A stretch of 64,000 nucleotides of DNA from an uncultured Clostridia bacterium (GTDB taxonomy: Bacteria; Bacillota; Clostridia; Christensenellales; Aristaeellaceae), in assembly GCA_934636105.1 (NCBI GenBank), contig CAKTZR010000004.1:138943-202942 (forward strand), in the 5' to 3' direction. Below the pieces are notes generated by a model. That model ran no database searches. It was not told the origin of the DNA and worked only from the letters and a program-made list of their open reading frames with translations. This document shows positions 50,306 to 59,153 of this stretch, piece by piece. Position numbers and translations under genes: made by a program. How positions within the stretch are numbered: the first letter of the stretch is position 1; every line of letters begins with the position of its first letter.

Positions 50306-50989
50306 TCAGTTCTTCAGGAACGTGCGCAGCAGCTTGACGCTCTGCTCGGCCGCCATGCCGACGAAGGTCGGATAATCCATGTGGGACGAGCCGTCCGCAC
50401 TGTCGGAAATCGCGCGCAGCACGCAGAACGGCACACGGTTGACATAGCAGACCTGGCCGATGGCCGCGCCTTCCATTTCGCAGGCAATCGCGCCGAAGGT
50501 TTTCACAATCGCGTCCTTGCGCTCGGCGGAGGAAATGAACTGGTCGCCGGAAGCGATTATGCCCGTTTCCGTGCGGATGCCCAGCACGGTCGCGCAGGCG
50601 CTCAGCTGGCCGCAGAGATCCTCGTCGGCCGGGAGCTGCACCTTGTTGATGCCGGAAATCAGGCCGACCGGATCGCCGATGGCGCTGGTATCCATGTCAT
50701 GCTGCACGACGGCGGAGGAAACCGCAATCGAGCCGATGGTCAGCTTATCCGAAAGCGTGCCCGCCACGCCCGTGTTGACGATGCACTCCGGCTGATAGCG
50801 CAGGATCATCGTCTGGGCGCACATCGCCGCGAACACCTTGCCGATGCCGCAGACCGCGGTGACGACCTGCTTGCCCTCCAGCGTGCCGCTGACAAAGGTG
50901 ATGCCGCTGATCGTCTCGGTCGTCGTGTCCGTCATATACGAACGCAGGGACTCCATCTCCACGTTCATCGCTGCAATAATACCGATCAT
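50306..50989 (-). CDS. mtnN: 5'-methylthioadenosine/S-adenosylhomocysteine nucleosidase
   Basis: Removes adenine from S-adenosylhomocysteine and methylthioadenosine, feeding LuxS. The 227 residues start MIGIIAAMNVEME (catalytic Glu region), with ITGVAGTL-type NTGVAGTLSDKLTIGSI, EMEGAAIGQVC and the active-site Asp in RAISDSADGSSHM. All key residues are present. It starts 5 nt after luxS stops, forming a two-gene methyl-cycle operon. Confidence 0.95.
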   Translation of the reverse strand: MIGIIAAMNVEMESLRSYMTDTTTETISGITFVSGTLEGKQVVTAVCGIGKVFAAMCAQTMILRYQPECIVNTGVAGTLSDKLTIGSIAVSSAVVQHDMDTSAIGDPVGLISGINKVQLPADEDLCGQLSACATVLGIRTETGIIASGDQFISSAERKDAIVKTFGAIACEMEGAAIGQVCYVNRVPFCVLRAISDSADGSSHMDYPTFVGMAAEQSVKLLRTFLKN

Positions 50990-50994
50990 GTTTG

Positions 50995-51462
50995 TTACTC
51001 CTCATATTTGAATGTCACCGGGCGCGCGTCCAGCTCGGCCAGATAGCGCTGGGCCTCCGTCTTTGCGGCGGCAAGGCTCAGGTTGCGATAGTTGCCGCAC
51101 TCGCGGCTGCTCGCGCCGAAGACCGGGCCTTCATGGGCGAGAATCTTCATCAGCGTCAGGCGAACCTGACGCAGCACCTCGGCGTTATCGGCGTTGCGCA
51201 CCAGCAGATAGAAGCCCGTCTGGCAGCCCATCGGCCCGAAGTACACGATAGAATCCTTCAAATCCCCGTTGCGGATATAGGTCGCGAACATGTGCTCCAG
51301 GGAGTGCATGGTGCTGTTGTCCATCAGGTCGCCGGTGTTGGGGCGGCGGGTGCGCATGTCATAGGTCGTCACATCGCCGTCCACGCGGCTGACATACAGA
51401 CCCGGCAGCAGAATATCGTGGTTGATGGAAAAGCTGGTGATGCGCGTTACTTCCTGATCCAT
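50995..51462 (-). CDS. luxS: S-ribosylhomocysteine lyase LuxS
   Basis: Splits S-ribosylhomocysteine to homocysteine and DPD (the AI-2 precursor). The 155 residues carry MHSLEHMFATYIRN (zinc HxxEH), GPMGCQTGFYLLV with the catalytic Cys, and a second zinc Cys in ASSRECGNY. The ATG at 51462 has CAGGAGGAA upstream; longer frames run into the promoter. A receptor for AI-2 is not in the window, so the gene may serve only methyl recycling. Confidence 0.96.
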   Translation of the reverse strand: MDQEVTRITSFSINHDILLPGLYVSRVDGDVTTYDMRTRRPNTGDLMDNSTMHSLEHMFATYIRNGDLKDSIVYFGPMGCQTGFYLLVRNADNAEVLRQVRLTLMKILAHEGPVFGASSRECGNYRNLSLAAAKTEAQRYLAELDARPVTFKYEE

Positions 51463-51510
51463 AACAAGTTCCTCCTGAAAAATCGATGCGTCAAAACCGT
51501 AAACGTTGCT

Positions 51511-51539
51511 ATTATACCGCATTGCCCGCCAAATTGCAA
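51511..51539 (-). promoter_or_regulatory. Promoter of luxS-mtnN
   Basis: Minus strand: TTGCAA (51534-51539), 17-nt spacer, perfect TATAAT (51511-51516). Confidence 0.72.
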
Positions 51540-51557
51540 GGCTCATGCAAGGTCGAG

Positions 51558-53849
51558 TCAGCCGAGTTTCAGCCCGCGGATGAAGCGCCGCGCATACAGG
51601 CGCAGACGCTGCATGGGTTTCATCTGCGCCAGCAGGGCCGCATAGACCTTGTGCGCGCGTTCCGGCTGGGTGTGCTTGAGTGCGCGGCCGCTGTATTGCG
51701 CCACGCAGAGCGCCTTGCCCAGCCCGGTCAGCTTCACCGCGTCGTGCAGCTCATTTTGCGCGCGCCAGAGGAAGGAGGCGGGGGCTTCGCCGGGCAGGGG
51801 CGCAAGGCCCATGCACAGCAGCGCTTCTTCGACTGCGCGATACCACACCAGCAGCGCGTCGTTGGCGTTTTTCTGCCGTTTGGCCACCTGCGCGGGTGCG
51901 CAGAAGAACAGGCGGAGTGCGGCGGTCAGCACGAGCAGCAGCAGGATCAGCAGCGGGAAAAGACGCTTGGGCGGATCGCGCGGCGGGTCGTCGTCCTTCG
52001 GCGGCGGGGTCGGCGAAACATCCGGCGTGGGCGTAGGCGCATCCGGTTCGGGCGTCGGGGTATCCTCCGGCGCAGGAGAAGGCGTGGGAGAAGGCGACGG
52101 CGCGGCGTCCGGCTGGTCCGGCGTGGGAGAGGGCGTAGGTTCCGGCGTGGGGGATGGGGAAGGCGTGTTCGTCGGCGAGGGCGAAGGCGGATTGCTCTCC
52201 GGCTCGTCGGAGGGCGAATCCCCGTCGTTCCCGCGGTTTGCGCCAGGCGTGGGATCAAACGGAAGCCAGCCGAAGCCACTGAAATAGATTTCCACCCACG
52301 CGTGTGCCTGCTGCTGGGTGACGCGCGCCACGCCGTCGCTGTCCGGCACGGCGGCATAACCTTCGACATAGCGGGAGGGGAGACCGACCATGCGCGCCAT
52401 CACCGCCATCGCTGTGGCGAAGGACGTGCAATAGCCCTGCCGCTCCTCCAGCAGAAACCACGAGACGAAATCCCGCCCGGCGGGCGGCGTGCTCTGCAAA
52501 AGCGTATAGGGATAGGCGCTTCGCAGATACGCGCAGAGCGCGTCGGCGCGGTCGAAATCGGTCTGCGCGTCCTGCGTAATCTGCCCGGCCAGGGTATACA
52601 CGGCGTTTTCAATGCCCTCGGACAGGGCCAGATAGCTTTCGCGGATGGTATCGGCGTAAGCGTCCCGTTCCTGCGCGGCGGAGAGCACAACGTCGCGAAT
52701 CCCCGGCGTGTCGCCGCTGACGCGCAGGCCGGAGAATGTGTAGCTGTCGCCGAAAGCGAGACTGCGCGTGCCGAAAACCTCGCTGGCCGGGGAAAAATAC
52801 GGCACGATTTCGTCGCCGGAGAGCGCGGAAAAGCGCTGGGTCAGATAAAGCGTGCTGGTCGCGTCGGCGCGCATGAGCACAGTGATGGATTCGCTTTCCG
52901 GCAGTTCGGCGCGCAGGCTGTCCGACGGACGGATCTGGTCAAACAGATTGCGGCGCAGCGCGTAAAAGCGTGGATTGACATACAGATAGCGTCTGTTCGG
53001 CGTGGAATCCGTCCATGTGCTGCCGGTGTAGTCGTTTTTGATGGCGCCGCGCAGCAGCGTCCGCTCGGAAGTGCGCACCTGCATCACCGGCGTATCCTCC
53101 GGATGAGCCGGGCCGCCGAGCTGGGCCGCGCCGAGCGGCTGATAGCCCGTCGCGCTCAAAGAAAACGTTGTGCGCTCCTGCGTGAAGAACAGATAGTCGT
53201 CGATCATCCGCTGAACGCGGTGCGCCAGCGTTTCAAGCTCCGGCAGAGTCTGCGAGGAAAGCGGCATGAGCAGCGCGGTGACGGCCAGAATGACGGCGCA
53301 GAGCGGCACAATGCGCCGCGCCTGCACGCCGGGTGCGCGGCCGCTGAGCAGCAGCGCGAGAATCAGCGGCAGAAGCGAAGCGGCGCTCACCGACGCGCCG
53401 AGGAACGAGACAATGAACAGCAGCGCGATTTCCAGCAGCGCCAACGGGAAAAACGCCTGCTCGCTGCGGGAGAGCGACGCGCCGATGCCCGTGAACACAA
53501 GCGCAAGCAGCGCCGAAAGCTCCTGCGAATAGGCCGCGAGCGCCAGCGGCTGGCCGTGAACCATCAGCACCAGCGCGGCGCTGACGGCGGCAAACTGACC
53601 GCGGAGCGCGAAGACCACCGAGCCAATCGCCAGCAGCAGCAGCGGATAGGCCAGCGCGCGCAGGCGGGGCATGCAGTCCAGCAGCGCAAAGCCCAGCGTG
53701 ACCCCGCCGCAGCAGGCGGCGCACAGGGTCAGCGGCGCGGTCAGCCCCAGCGAAAGCGAGAGCGGCCAGACGCAGCCGAAGCCGATGAGAAACGTGGTCA
53801 GCGCATGGAGAAGAAGCGTGCGCGGCATGGAAAAGAACGGTTTTTTCAT
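51558..53849 (-). CDS. Membrane transglutaminase-like protein (TgpA type)
   Basis: A 763-residue membrane protein. About six helices occupy residues 10-205, followed by an extracellular region and a transglutaminase-like protease domain with Cys474 in GYCTSFATAMAVMARMVG, His516 in QAHAWVEIYF and Asp531 in PFDPTPG. A Pro/Ser/Thr linker with PSPSPT and PTPEP repeats (about 545-630) joins a last membrane helix (about 633-650, LFPLLILLLLVLTAALRLFF) and a cytoplasmic DUF4129-like tail. It is the third gene of the MoxR-DUF58-transglutaminase operon. Its substrate is unknown; the pathway suggests cell-surface protein processing. Confidence 0.88.
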   Translation of the reverse strand: MKKPFFSMPRTLLLHALTTFLIGFGCVWPLSLSLGLTAPLTLCAACCGGVTLGFALLDCMPRLRALAYPLLLLAIGSVVFALRGQFAAVSAALVLMVHGQPLALAAYSQELSALLALVFTGIGASLSRSEQAFFPLALLEIALLFIVSFLGASVSAASLLPLILALLLSGRAPGVQARRIVPLCAVILAVTALLMPLSSQTLPELETLAHRVQRMIDDYLFFTQERTTFSLSATGYQPLGAAQLGGPAHPEDTPVMQVRTSERTLLRGAIKNDYTGSTWTDSTPNRRYLYVNPRFYALRRNLFDQIRPSDSLRAELPESESITVLMRADATSTLYLTQRFSALSGDEIVPYFSPASEVFGTRSLAFGDSYTFSGLRVSGDTPGIRDVVLSAAQERDAYADTIRESYLALSEGIENAVYTLAGQITQDAQTDFDRADALCAYLRSAYPYTLLQSTPPAGRDFVSWFLLEERQGYCTSFATAMAVMARMVGLPSRYVEGYAAVPDSDGVARVTQQQAHAWVEIYFSGFGWLPFDPTPGANRGNDGDSPSDEPESNPPSPSPTNTPSPSPTPEPTPSPTPDQPDAAPSPSPTPSPAPEDTPTPEPDAPTPTPDVSPTPPPKDDDPPRDPPKRLFPLLILLLLVLTAALRLFFCAPAQVAKRQKNANDALLVWYRAVEEALLCMGLAPLPGEAPASFLWRAQNELHDAVKLTGLGKALCVAQYSGRALKHTQPERAHKVYAALLAQMKPMQRLRLYARRFIRGLKLG

Positions 53850-53873
53850 GAAAAATTCGCCTTTCTGGCGTGA

Positions 53874-55010
53874 TTATGCGTGCAGATGCACGGCTTCCAG
53901 CCCGCTGATGCGCAGCAGATCGAGCAGCTTTTGCTGCTCCTCGCCGGGCTCGTCCATCGTCACCAGCGTATAGCGGATGCGCGCGCCCATGCGGGAAAGC
54001 GCGATGGCCGCGTCGGCGATGGCCGGGGACAGCCGGGTGGAAAAGATGGCGACCGACCCGGTTCGGCGCATGCGTGGGGAAGCCAGCAGCAGCGCGCGGG
54101 CGAAGTCGTCCTGCCGATTGTATCCGGCGCTGGCGATGGCGCGGCGCATGGAATCAAACGCCTGCATGCTCTGGCCGGAAAGCTCGCCCTGCCCCAGCGC
54201 GTCAAGCGGCAGGCACGTTGTGCGCCCGGCCTGCAAAAGCGACTCGATGGTTCCGGCGCAGGCTTCCGTCAGCGCGTCGATCAGCGCGGCTTTCGGCGCG
54301 CCCTGCGGCTGGGCAGCGTCCAGCAGAATCAGCGCGTCCGGGCGCTGCGGGGTTTCGTAGGTATGCACCATCAGGCTCTGGCGGCGCATGGAGAGCTTCC
54401 AGTGGACGCGTTTCAGCTCGTCGCCGTCCTGCCACGCGCGGATATCCTCCGGCACGCTGTGATCCGACAGCGCGCGCTGGGTCGTCGTGCTTTCGCCCTC
54501 GCCGGGGCTGACGGGCAGCGGCTCGGCAGGCGTGGAATTGGGCAGCACGACGAGGGTTTCCAGCGCGCCGCGCAGCCTGCGGCGGAAGGCAAACAAACCA
54601 AAGCAATCCGAAAACGTGATGGCCGAAACGCCGACCGGAAACACGCCGACATGCGGACAGGGAAACGCGTTTTCGCTCTCCGTCACGCCGAAAAGCCGGG
54701 TGGAAAGCAGAAAATCGCTCTGCCTGCCGCTGGGCAGTTCCACTTTTAGGGAGAGCGGCGCGATGGGCGCAGGCAGGGCAAGATGAATCCGAAGCGAAAA
54801 CCGACAGGTTCTACCCCGCGGCGCCTGCCCGCCCTCGACCTGCTGCTCCACCCGGCAGGCGAGCACGGCCAGCAGCACGCTGCAAAGTGACAGCGCCCAG
54901 CAGAGCAGCGCCGCCGCGCCCAGCAGAAACGCGCCCGAACTGCCGACGGATAGCGCGGTCACGAGCATCAGCGCGCCGAAAAGCAGCGTGTAAAAACCGC
55001 GCGCGGTCAT
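53874..55010 (-). CDS. DUF58 protein (vWA-like partner of MoxR)
   Basis: A 378-residue protein with two N-terminal helices (about 5-50) and a DUF58 domain. The hallmark is HWKLSMRRQSLMVHTYE within DGDELKRVHWKLS, followed by LILLDAAQPQG, the start of a vWA-like fold. It overlaps the MoxR gene by 4 nt (ATGA) and precedes the transglutaminase gene by 24 nt. In this conserved trio MoxR is thought to remodel the DUF58 protein. Confidence 0.9.
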   Translation of the reverse strand: MTARGFYTLLFGALMLVTALSVGSSGAFLLGAAALLCWALSLCSVLLAVLACRVEQQVEGGQAPRGRTCRFSLRIHLALPAPIAPLSLKVELPSGRQSDFLLSTRLFGVTESENAFPCPHVGVFPVGVSAITFSDCFGLFAFRRRLRGALETLVVLPNSTPAEPLPVSPGEGESTTTQRALSDHSVPEDIRAWQDGDELKRVHWKLSMRRQSLMVHTYETPQRPDALILLDAAQPQGAPKAALIDALTEACAGTIESLLQAGRTTCLPLDALGQGELSGQSMQAFDSMRRAIASAGYNRQDDFARALLLASPRMRRTGSVAIFSTRLSPAIADAAIALSRMGARIRYTLVTMDEPGEEQQKLLDLLRISGLEAVHLHA

Positions 55011-55951
55011 TTGAGCCTCACCGGGATGCGGACGGCGGCGAGAATTTCCGAAAACGCCTGTTCGCTCGTATAGCCGCGCATGCGCGCCTCGGCGGAAAGA
55101 GCGAGACGGTGGCAGAGCACGCTCGGCGCGAGGTGCTGCACATCCTCCGGAATGATATAGTCGCGGCCGCAGAGCAGTGCGTTGGCCTGTGCCGCGTGAA
55201 TCAGCGCGATGGCCGCGCGGGTGCTTGCGCCGAGACTGAGCAGCGGCGTGTTTCGCGTGGCGGCGCAGATCGACGCGATGTAGGCGCGCACCTCCTTGGA
55301 GCAGTAAACCGTCTTGACTTCCTGCTGCATGGCGATCACATCCTCCGCCGAGCAGACTGGCACGACGGATTCCATCGGCTTCTGTTCGCCACAGTAGCGG
55401 TCAAGGATGTCCATTTCATCCTGCAAAGAGGGATAGCCGATGGAAACGCGCATGAAGAAACGGTCCATCTGCGCTTCCGGCAGGGGATAGGTGCCGACGA
55501 AATCCACCGGGTTCTGCGTCGCCAGCACCATGAAGGGCCGCGCGAGGGGATAGGTCACGCCGTCCACCGTCACTTGCCGCTCCTCCATGACCTCCAGCAG
55601 CGCGGACTGCGTTTTCGGCGAGGTGCGGTTGATTTCATCCGCAAGCACAATCTGGCTCATGATCGCGCCGGGCCGATACTGCATTTCGCCGGACAGGCTG
55701 GGCATGGTGAAGCCCGTGATATCCGACGGGGTGATATCCGGCGTGAACTGGATGCGCTTGAACGAACAGGAGAGCGAACGCGCCAGCGCGCTGGCCAGCG
55801 TCGTTTTGCCCACGCCCGGCACGTCCTCGATGAGCACGTGTCCTTCGCAGAGCAGCGCCGTGAGCATCAGCTCCACCACGTCGTCCTTGCCCACAACGGC
55901 GCGGGCTATATTCTGCTTGAGGTTTGAAACCATCATGCTGAAATTCGTCAT
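55007..55951 (-). CDS. MoxR-family AAA ATPase
   Basis: A 314-residue AAA+ ATPase. Walker A is VLIEDVPGVGKTTLASALA, Walker B IVLADEINRTSPKTQSALLE, sensor 1 LATQNPVDFVGTYPLPEAQ, and the sensor 2 region is in SLGASTRAAIALI. It acts as a chaperone-like ATPase for its operon partner. The ATG at 55951 with AAAAGGAG 7 nt upstream is chosen over an upstream frame that covers the promoter. Confidence 0.95.
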   Translation of the reverse strand: MTNFSMMVSNLKQNIARAVVGKDDVVELMLTALLCEGHVLIEDVPGVGKTTLASALARSLSCSFKRIQFTPDITPSDITGFTMPSLSGEMQYRPGAIMSQIVLADEINRTSPKTQSALLEVMEERQVTVDGVTYPLARPFMVLATQNPVDFVGTYPLPEAQMDRFFMRVSIGYPSLQDEMDILDRYCGEQKPMESVVPVCSAEDVIAMQQEVKTVYCSKEVRAYIASICAATRNTPLLSLGASTRAAIALIHAAQANALLCGRDYIIPEDVQHLAPSVLCHRLALSAEARMRGYTSEQAFSEILAAVRIPVRLK

Positions 55952-56020
55952 TGTCAAACTCCTTTTCCTTGGCCCTCCTAATCTGCACACAGGCGGGCCA
56001 GACTAAACGTCGTGCTTTCT

Positions 56021-56049
56021 ATTATAGAGGAAGCGGGCCTTTTTGGCAA
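56021..56049 (-). promoter_or_regulatory. Promoter of the MoxR operon
   Basis: Minus strand: TTGCCA (56044-56049), 17-nt spacer, perfect TATAAT (56021-56026). Its -35 is 17 nt from the -35 of the divergent birA promoter. Confidence 0.7.
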
Positions 56050-56065
56050 GCCGTGCCCGACGGCC

Positions 56066-56094
56066 TTGCAACAGCGCCGCTTTTTTGTTAGAAT
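56066..56094 (+). promoter_or_regulatory. Promoter of birA
   Basis: TTGCAA (56066-56071), 17-nt spacer, TAGAAT (56089-56094) with an upstream TG. No palindromic biotin operator was recognised here. Confidence 0.65.
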
Positions 56095-56141
56095 AGGGAA
56101 AGAAATGACGGCGAAATGCGCCGACGGATGGAGCAGAGAAC

Positions 56142-57116
56142 ATGACGGAAGAAATTTTATCGCGCCTGCTGACGGGCGAACCGGTTTCCGGGCAGACGCT
56201 CAGCGAGGAGCTTGGTGTGACCCGCGCGGCGGTCTGGAAGCAGATCGGCCAGCTGCGCGAGCTGGGATTCGAAATTGAGGCCTGCGGCGGGCAGGGATAC
56301 CGACTGGTTTCCGTGCCGGACAGCCTGATGGCCCCGGTGATCGCGCGCGGCCTGAAAACGAAGTGGGCGGGTAAGCGCATCATCTATCTGCGCAGCGTGG
56401 ATTCCACCAACCGCTATGCGCGCGCGCTGGCCGCCGACGGCGCGGAACAGGGCACGCTCGTTGTTGCGGATGAACAGACGGCGGGACGCGGCCGCCGCGG
56501 CCGGGGCTGGATTTCCCCGGCAGGCGAGGGCATTTTCATGACGATGATTCTGCGGCCGCATGCGCATCCCTCCCATGTCGCCCAGCTCTCTTTGCAGACG
56601 GCGATGGCCGTGGCGCGCGCGATTTCCCGCGTGTGCGAGGTGGATGCGCGCATCAAGTGGCCCAACGATATCGTCTGCGGCGGCAAAAAGATCTGCGGCA
56701 TGCTGCTGGAAATGAACGCCGACGAGCAGAGCGTTCACGACGTGGTGGCGGGCATCGGCATCAACGTGCATCAAAAGGCGTTTGAGGGCGACGTGGCGAA
56801 AACCGCGTCCTCGCTGGATTTGCTGACGGGCAAAACCGTCTGCCGCGCGGATGTGGTGCGCGCGTTCCTCGAAGAATACGAAGTTGTGGACGAGCTGGCG
56901 AAGCAGGGCAGCGAAGCGCTGATGAACGTCTATCGTCAGCATTCCGCGACGCTCGGCCAGCGCGTGCAGGTCATCTCCGCGACGGGGAGCTTCACAGGCA
57001 CGGCGAAGGCCGTCACCGACAGCGGAAGCCTGATCGTCACCGCCGACGACGATGGGCAGGATCGCGAGGTGCTTGCGGCGGATGTGTCGGTTCGCGGGCT
57101 GATGGGCTATGCCTGA
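56142..57116 (+). CDS. birA: Biotin-protein ligase with N-terminal HTH (BirA)
   Basis: Attaches biotin to carboxylases and may repress biotin genes. The 324 residues have a winged helix (about 1-65, SGQTLSEELGVTRAAVWKQI), the ligase domain with STNRYARALA, GRGRRGRGWISP (biotinyl-AMP loop), IKWPNDIVCGGKKICGMLLE and VAGIGINVH, and the small C-terminal domain. The ATG at 56142 is family-consistent. It overlaps acpS by 8 nt. Confidence 0.95.
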   Translation: MTEEILSRLLTGEPVSGQTLSEELGVTRAAVWKQIGQLRELGFEIEACGGQGYRLVSVPDSLMAPVIARGLKTKWAGKRIIYLRSVDSTNRYARALAADGAEQGTLVVADEQTAGRGRRGRGWISPAGEGIFMTMILRPHAHPSHVAQLSLQTAMAVARAISRVCEVDARIKWPNDIVCGGKKICGMLLEMNADEQSVHDVVAGIGINVHQKAFEGDVAKTASSLDLLTGKTVCRADVVRAFLEEYEVVDELAKQGSEALMNVYRQHSATLGQRVQVISATGSFTGTAKAVTDSGSLIVTADDDGQDREVLAADVSVRGLMGYA

Positions 57117-57489
57117 AGCGCTGGGGATCGGCGTGGATTTGTGCGCTGTCAGCCGAATGGCGCGCGCGATTGAGAAGGAGCATTTCTTCAAGCGGGTGTT
57201 CACCGAAAACGAGCGCGCGTATCTGGAAAACCGGGGCAAGGCGGCCGGCCAGAGCGCTGCGGCGATGTTCGCAGCGAAGGAGGCCGTCGCCAAGGCGCTG
57301 GGCACAGGCTTTGCGCAGGGCGTGATGCCGTGGCAGATCGAGGTTACGCATGAAACAAGCGGAAAACCGGGCATTTTGCTGACGGGCGCGGCGAAGGAGA
57401 AATTCGAGCGGCTCGGCGGCAGGAAAATTCTGCTGTCGCTGTCGCATGAAGGGGACACCGCGATTGCGTTTGCGGTGATACAGAATTAA
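57109..57489 (+). CDS. acpS: Holo-acyl-carrier-protein synthase
   Basis: Transfers phosphopantetheine from CoA to the Ser of ACP (gene at 13002). The 126 residues have GIGVDLCAVSRMARAI and FAAKEAVAKALGTGF, the magnesium and CoA motifs. It overlaps birA by 8 nt and precedes nnr by about 100 nt, in the order acpS-nnr common in Firmicutes. Confidence 0.94.
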   Translation: MPEALGIGVDLCAVSRMARAIEKEHFFKRVFTENERAYLENRGKAAGQSAAAMFAAKEAVAKALGTGFAQGVMPWQIEVTHETSGKPGILLTGAAKEKFERLGGRKILLSLSHEGDTAIAFAVIQN

Positions 57490-57502
57490 ATTTTTTCTCT
57501 GC

Positions 57503-57580
57503 CGTTGCGCAGCAACAGCAATGTGGAAGGTCAAGGGAACTCAGTTCCCTTGTGGGGTTTGGGGCAAAGCCCCAAGGAAG
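57503..57580. repeat. Palindromic repeat copy between acpS and nnr
   Basis: GTTGC-GCA-GCAAC (57504-57516), AAGGGAACTCAGTTCCCTT (about 57533-57551) and TTGGGGCAAAGCCCCAA (about 57559-57575). The last 50 nt match the right half of 19494-19632. The next bases supply the nnr ribosome site. Confidence 0.72.
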
Positions 57581-57590
57581 GACTTGCAGC

Positions 57591-59078
57591 ATGATCCGAA
57601 CCATATCGCCGCAGGATATGCGGGAAATGGAACGCGCGTTTTTGGAAGGAACGGGCTATCCGTCGATTCTGCTGATGGAGCACGCGGCGCAGGCGGTTGT
57701 CGATGCGCTTTTGGCCTATGCGCCCAGAGAGGGCCGCGTGCTGTTCGTCTGCGGAAGCGGCAATAACGGCGGCGACGGATGCGCGGCGGCCCGGCTGTGG
57801 ATGCAGCAAGGCGGGCAGGCGGACGTGTGGCTGCTCAAAAGCCCGTCGCAGATGAAGGGCGACGCGGGCGTGAACGCCTGCCTGCTCAACAGCTGCGGCG
57901 CGTCGCTCAACGTGCTCTATAACGAAGCGCCGGAAGTACCGAAGGATTGCGCGGCCATCGTCGATGCGCTCTATGGCACGGGCTTGAGCCGCGAACTTTC
58001 CGGCGCGGCGCTGGCGGCGGTGCAGCGGATCAATGAAAGCGGCCTGCCCGTTGTCGCGGTGGATATCCCCTCCGGCGTGGACGGCGCAACCGGACAGGTG
58101 CTCGGCGACGCGGCCCATGCGCGGGAAACCGTGACCTTTCACCGCGCCAAACACGGCCTGCTGCTCTATCCGGGGCGCGCGTATGCGGGCAGCCTGACCG
58201 TTGCGGATATCGGCATTCTGCCCGAATGGGACGGCGCGCAGGGGATCGACGTGCTGGAGGAGACCGACGCGGCCGCGCTGCTGCCCGTCCGCCCCAGAGA
58301 CGGACACAAGGGCACGTTCGGCCACGTCCTCAGCGTGGCCGGAAGCGAGGGCATGGCCGGAGCGGCGGCGCTCTGCGCCAGGGCGGCTCTGCGCGCGGGC
58401 GCGGGGCTTGTGACGGCGGCCTGCCCGTTCGCAGTGCTGAATACAGTACAGGCACAGGCCCCCTGCGCGACGGCGAAGGTGGTCGCCGACGGCGCGAGCC
58501 TGGACGCGGGCACGGCAGATCAGCTCGTGGAACTGGCCGAACATAAGGCGGCGCTGGCGATTGGGCCGGGACTGGGTCGCGAGGAGGGCGCATGGCTGGC
58601 GATTGAAGCGCTGGTCAGGAGCGATAAGCCGAAGGTTATCGACGCGGACGCGCTGTTCCTGCTGGCCAAACATGGCGGCGGCGTGGGCGCGAACACCGTG
58701 CTGACCCCGCATCCCGGCGAGATGGCTCGGCTCTGCGGCACAACGACGCAGGCGGTTTTGGCCGCGCCGGTGGAGATGGCGCAGCAGCTGGCGGCGGATT
58801 TGGGCGCGTGCGTGCTGCTCAAGGGCGCGACGACGGTGATCGCGCAGGGCGAGGATGTGGCGATGAACATCACGGGCTGCGACGGCATGGGCACGGGCGG
58901 CTGCGGCGATGTGCTCACGGGCGTGATTGCGTCCCTGCTGGCGCAGGGGATGAGCGCATGGGACGCGGCTCGCGCCGGCGCATATTATCACGGCCGCGCA
59001 GGCGAATCGGCGCAGGAAAAACTCGGCGCGCGGGGCGTGACGGCCTGGGACGTGTGCGAAGCGCTGCGCATCGAGTGA
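57591..59078 (+). CDS. nnr: Bifunctional NAD(P)HX epimerase/dehydratase
   Basis: Repairs hydrated NAD(P)H. The 495 residues have the YjeF_N epimerase domain (about 1-210; VCGSGNNGGDGCAAARL and VDIPSGVDGATGQVLGD) and the ribokinase-like dehydratase domain (about 230-495; KGTFGHVLSVAGSEG, AIGPGLGREEGAW, TPHPGEMARLCG, CDGMGTGGCGDVLTGVIAS). The ATG at 57591 with AAGGAAGGA upstream marks the family start IRTISPQDMREMER. Confidence 0.94.
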   Translation: MIRTISPQDMREMERAFLEGTGYPSILLMEHAAQAVVDALLAYAPREGRVLFVCGSGNNGGDGCAAARLWMQQGGQADVWLLKSPSQMKGDAGVNACLLNSCGASLNVLYNEAPEVPKDCAAIVDALYGTGLSRELSGAALAAVQRINESGLPVVAVDIPSGVDGATGQVLGDAAHARETVTFHRAKHGLLLYPGRAYAGSLTVADIGILPEWDGAQGIDVLEETDAAALLPVRPRDGHKGTFGHVLSVAGSEGMAGAAALCARAALRAGAGLVTAACPFAVLNTVQAQAPCATAKVVADGASLDAGTADQLVELAEHKAALAIGPGLGREEGAWLAIEALVRSDKPKVIDADALFLLAKHGGGVGANTVLTPHPGEMARLCGTTTQAVLAAPVEMAQQLAADLGACVLLKGATTVIAQGEDVAMNITGCDGMGTGGCGDVLTGVIASLLAQGMSAWDAARAGAYYHGRAGESAQEKLGARGVTAWDVCEALRIE

Positions 59079-59153
59079 CGCGCATGCCCGGCGCAGCATA
59101 GGCTGAAAGCGGGGGCTGGCTCCATGATTTTTCTTCCCACTGGGGTGGAGAGT

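Noticed and set aside
50995..51462. LuxS as part of a quorum-sensing system
   Set aside because: No AI-2 receptor or uptake genes are present; pairing with mtnN points to methyl-cycle recycling.
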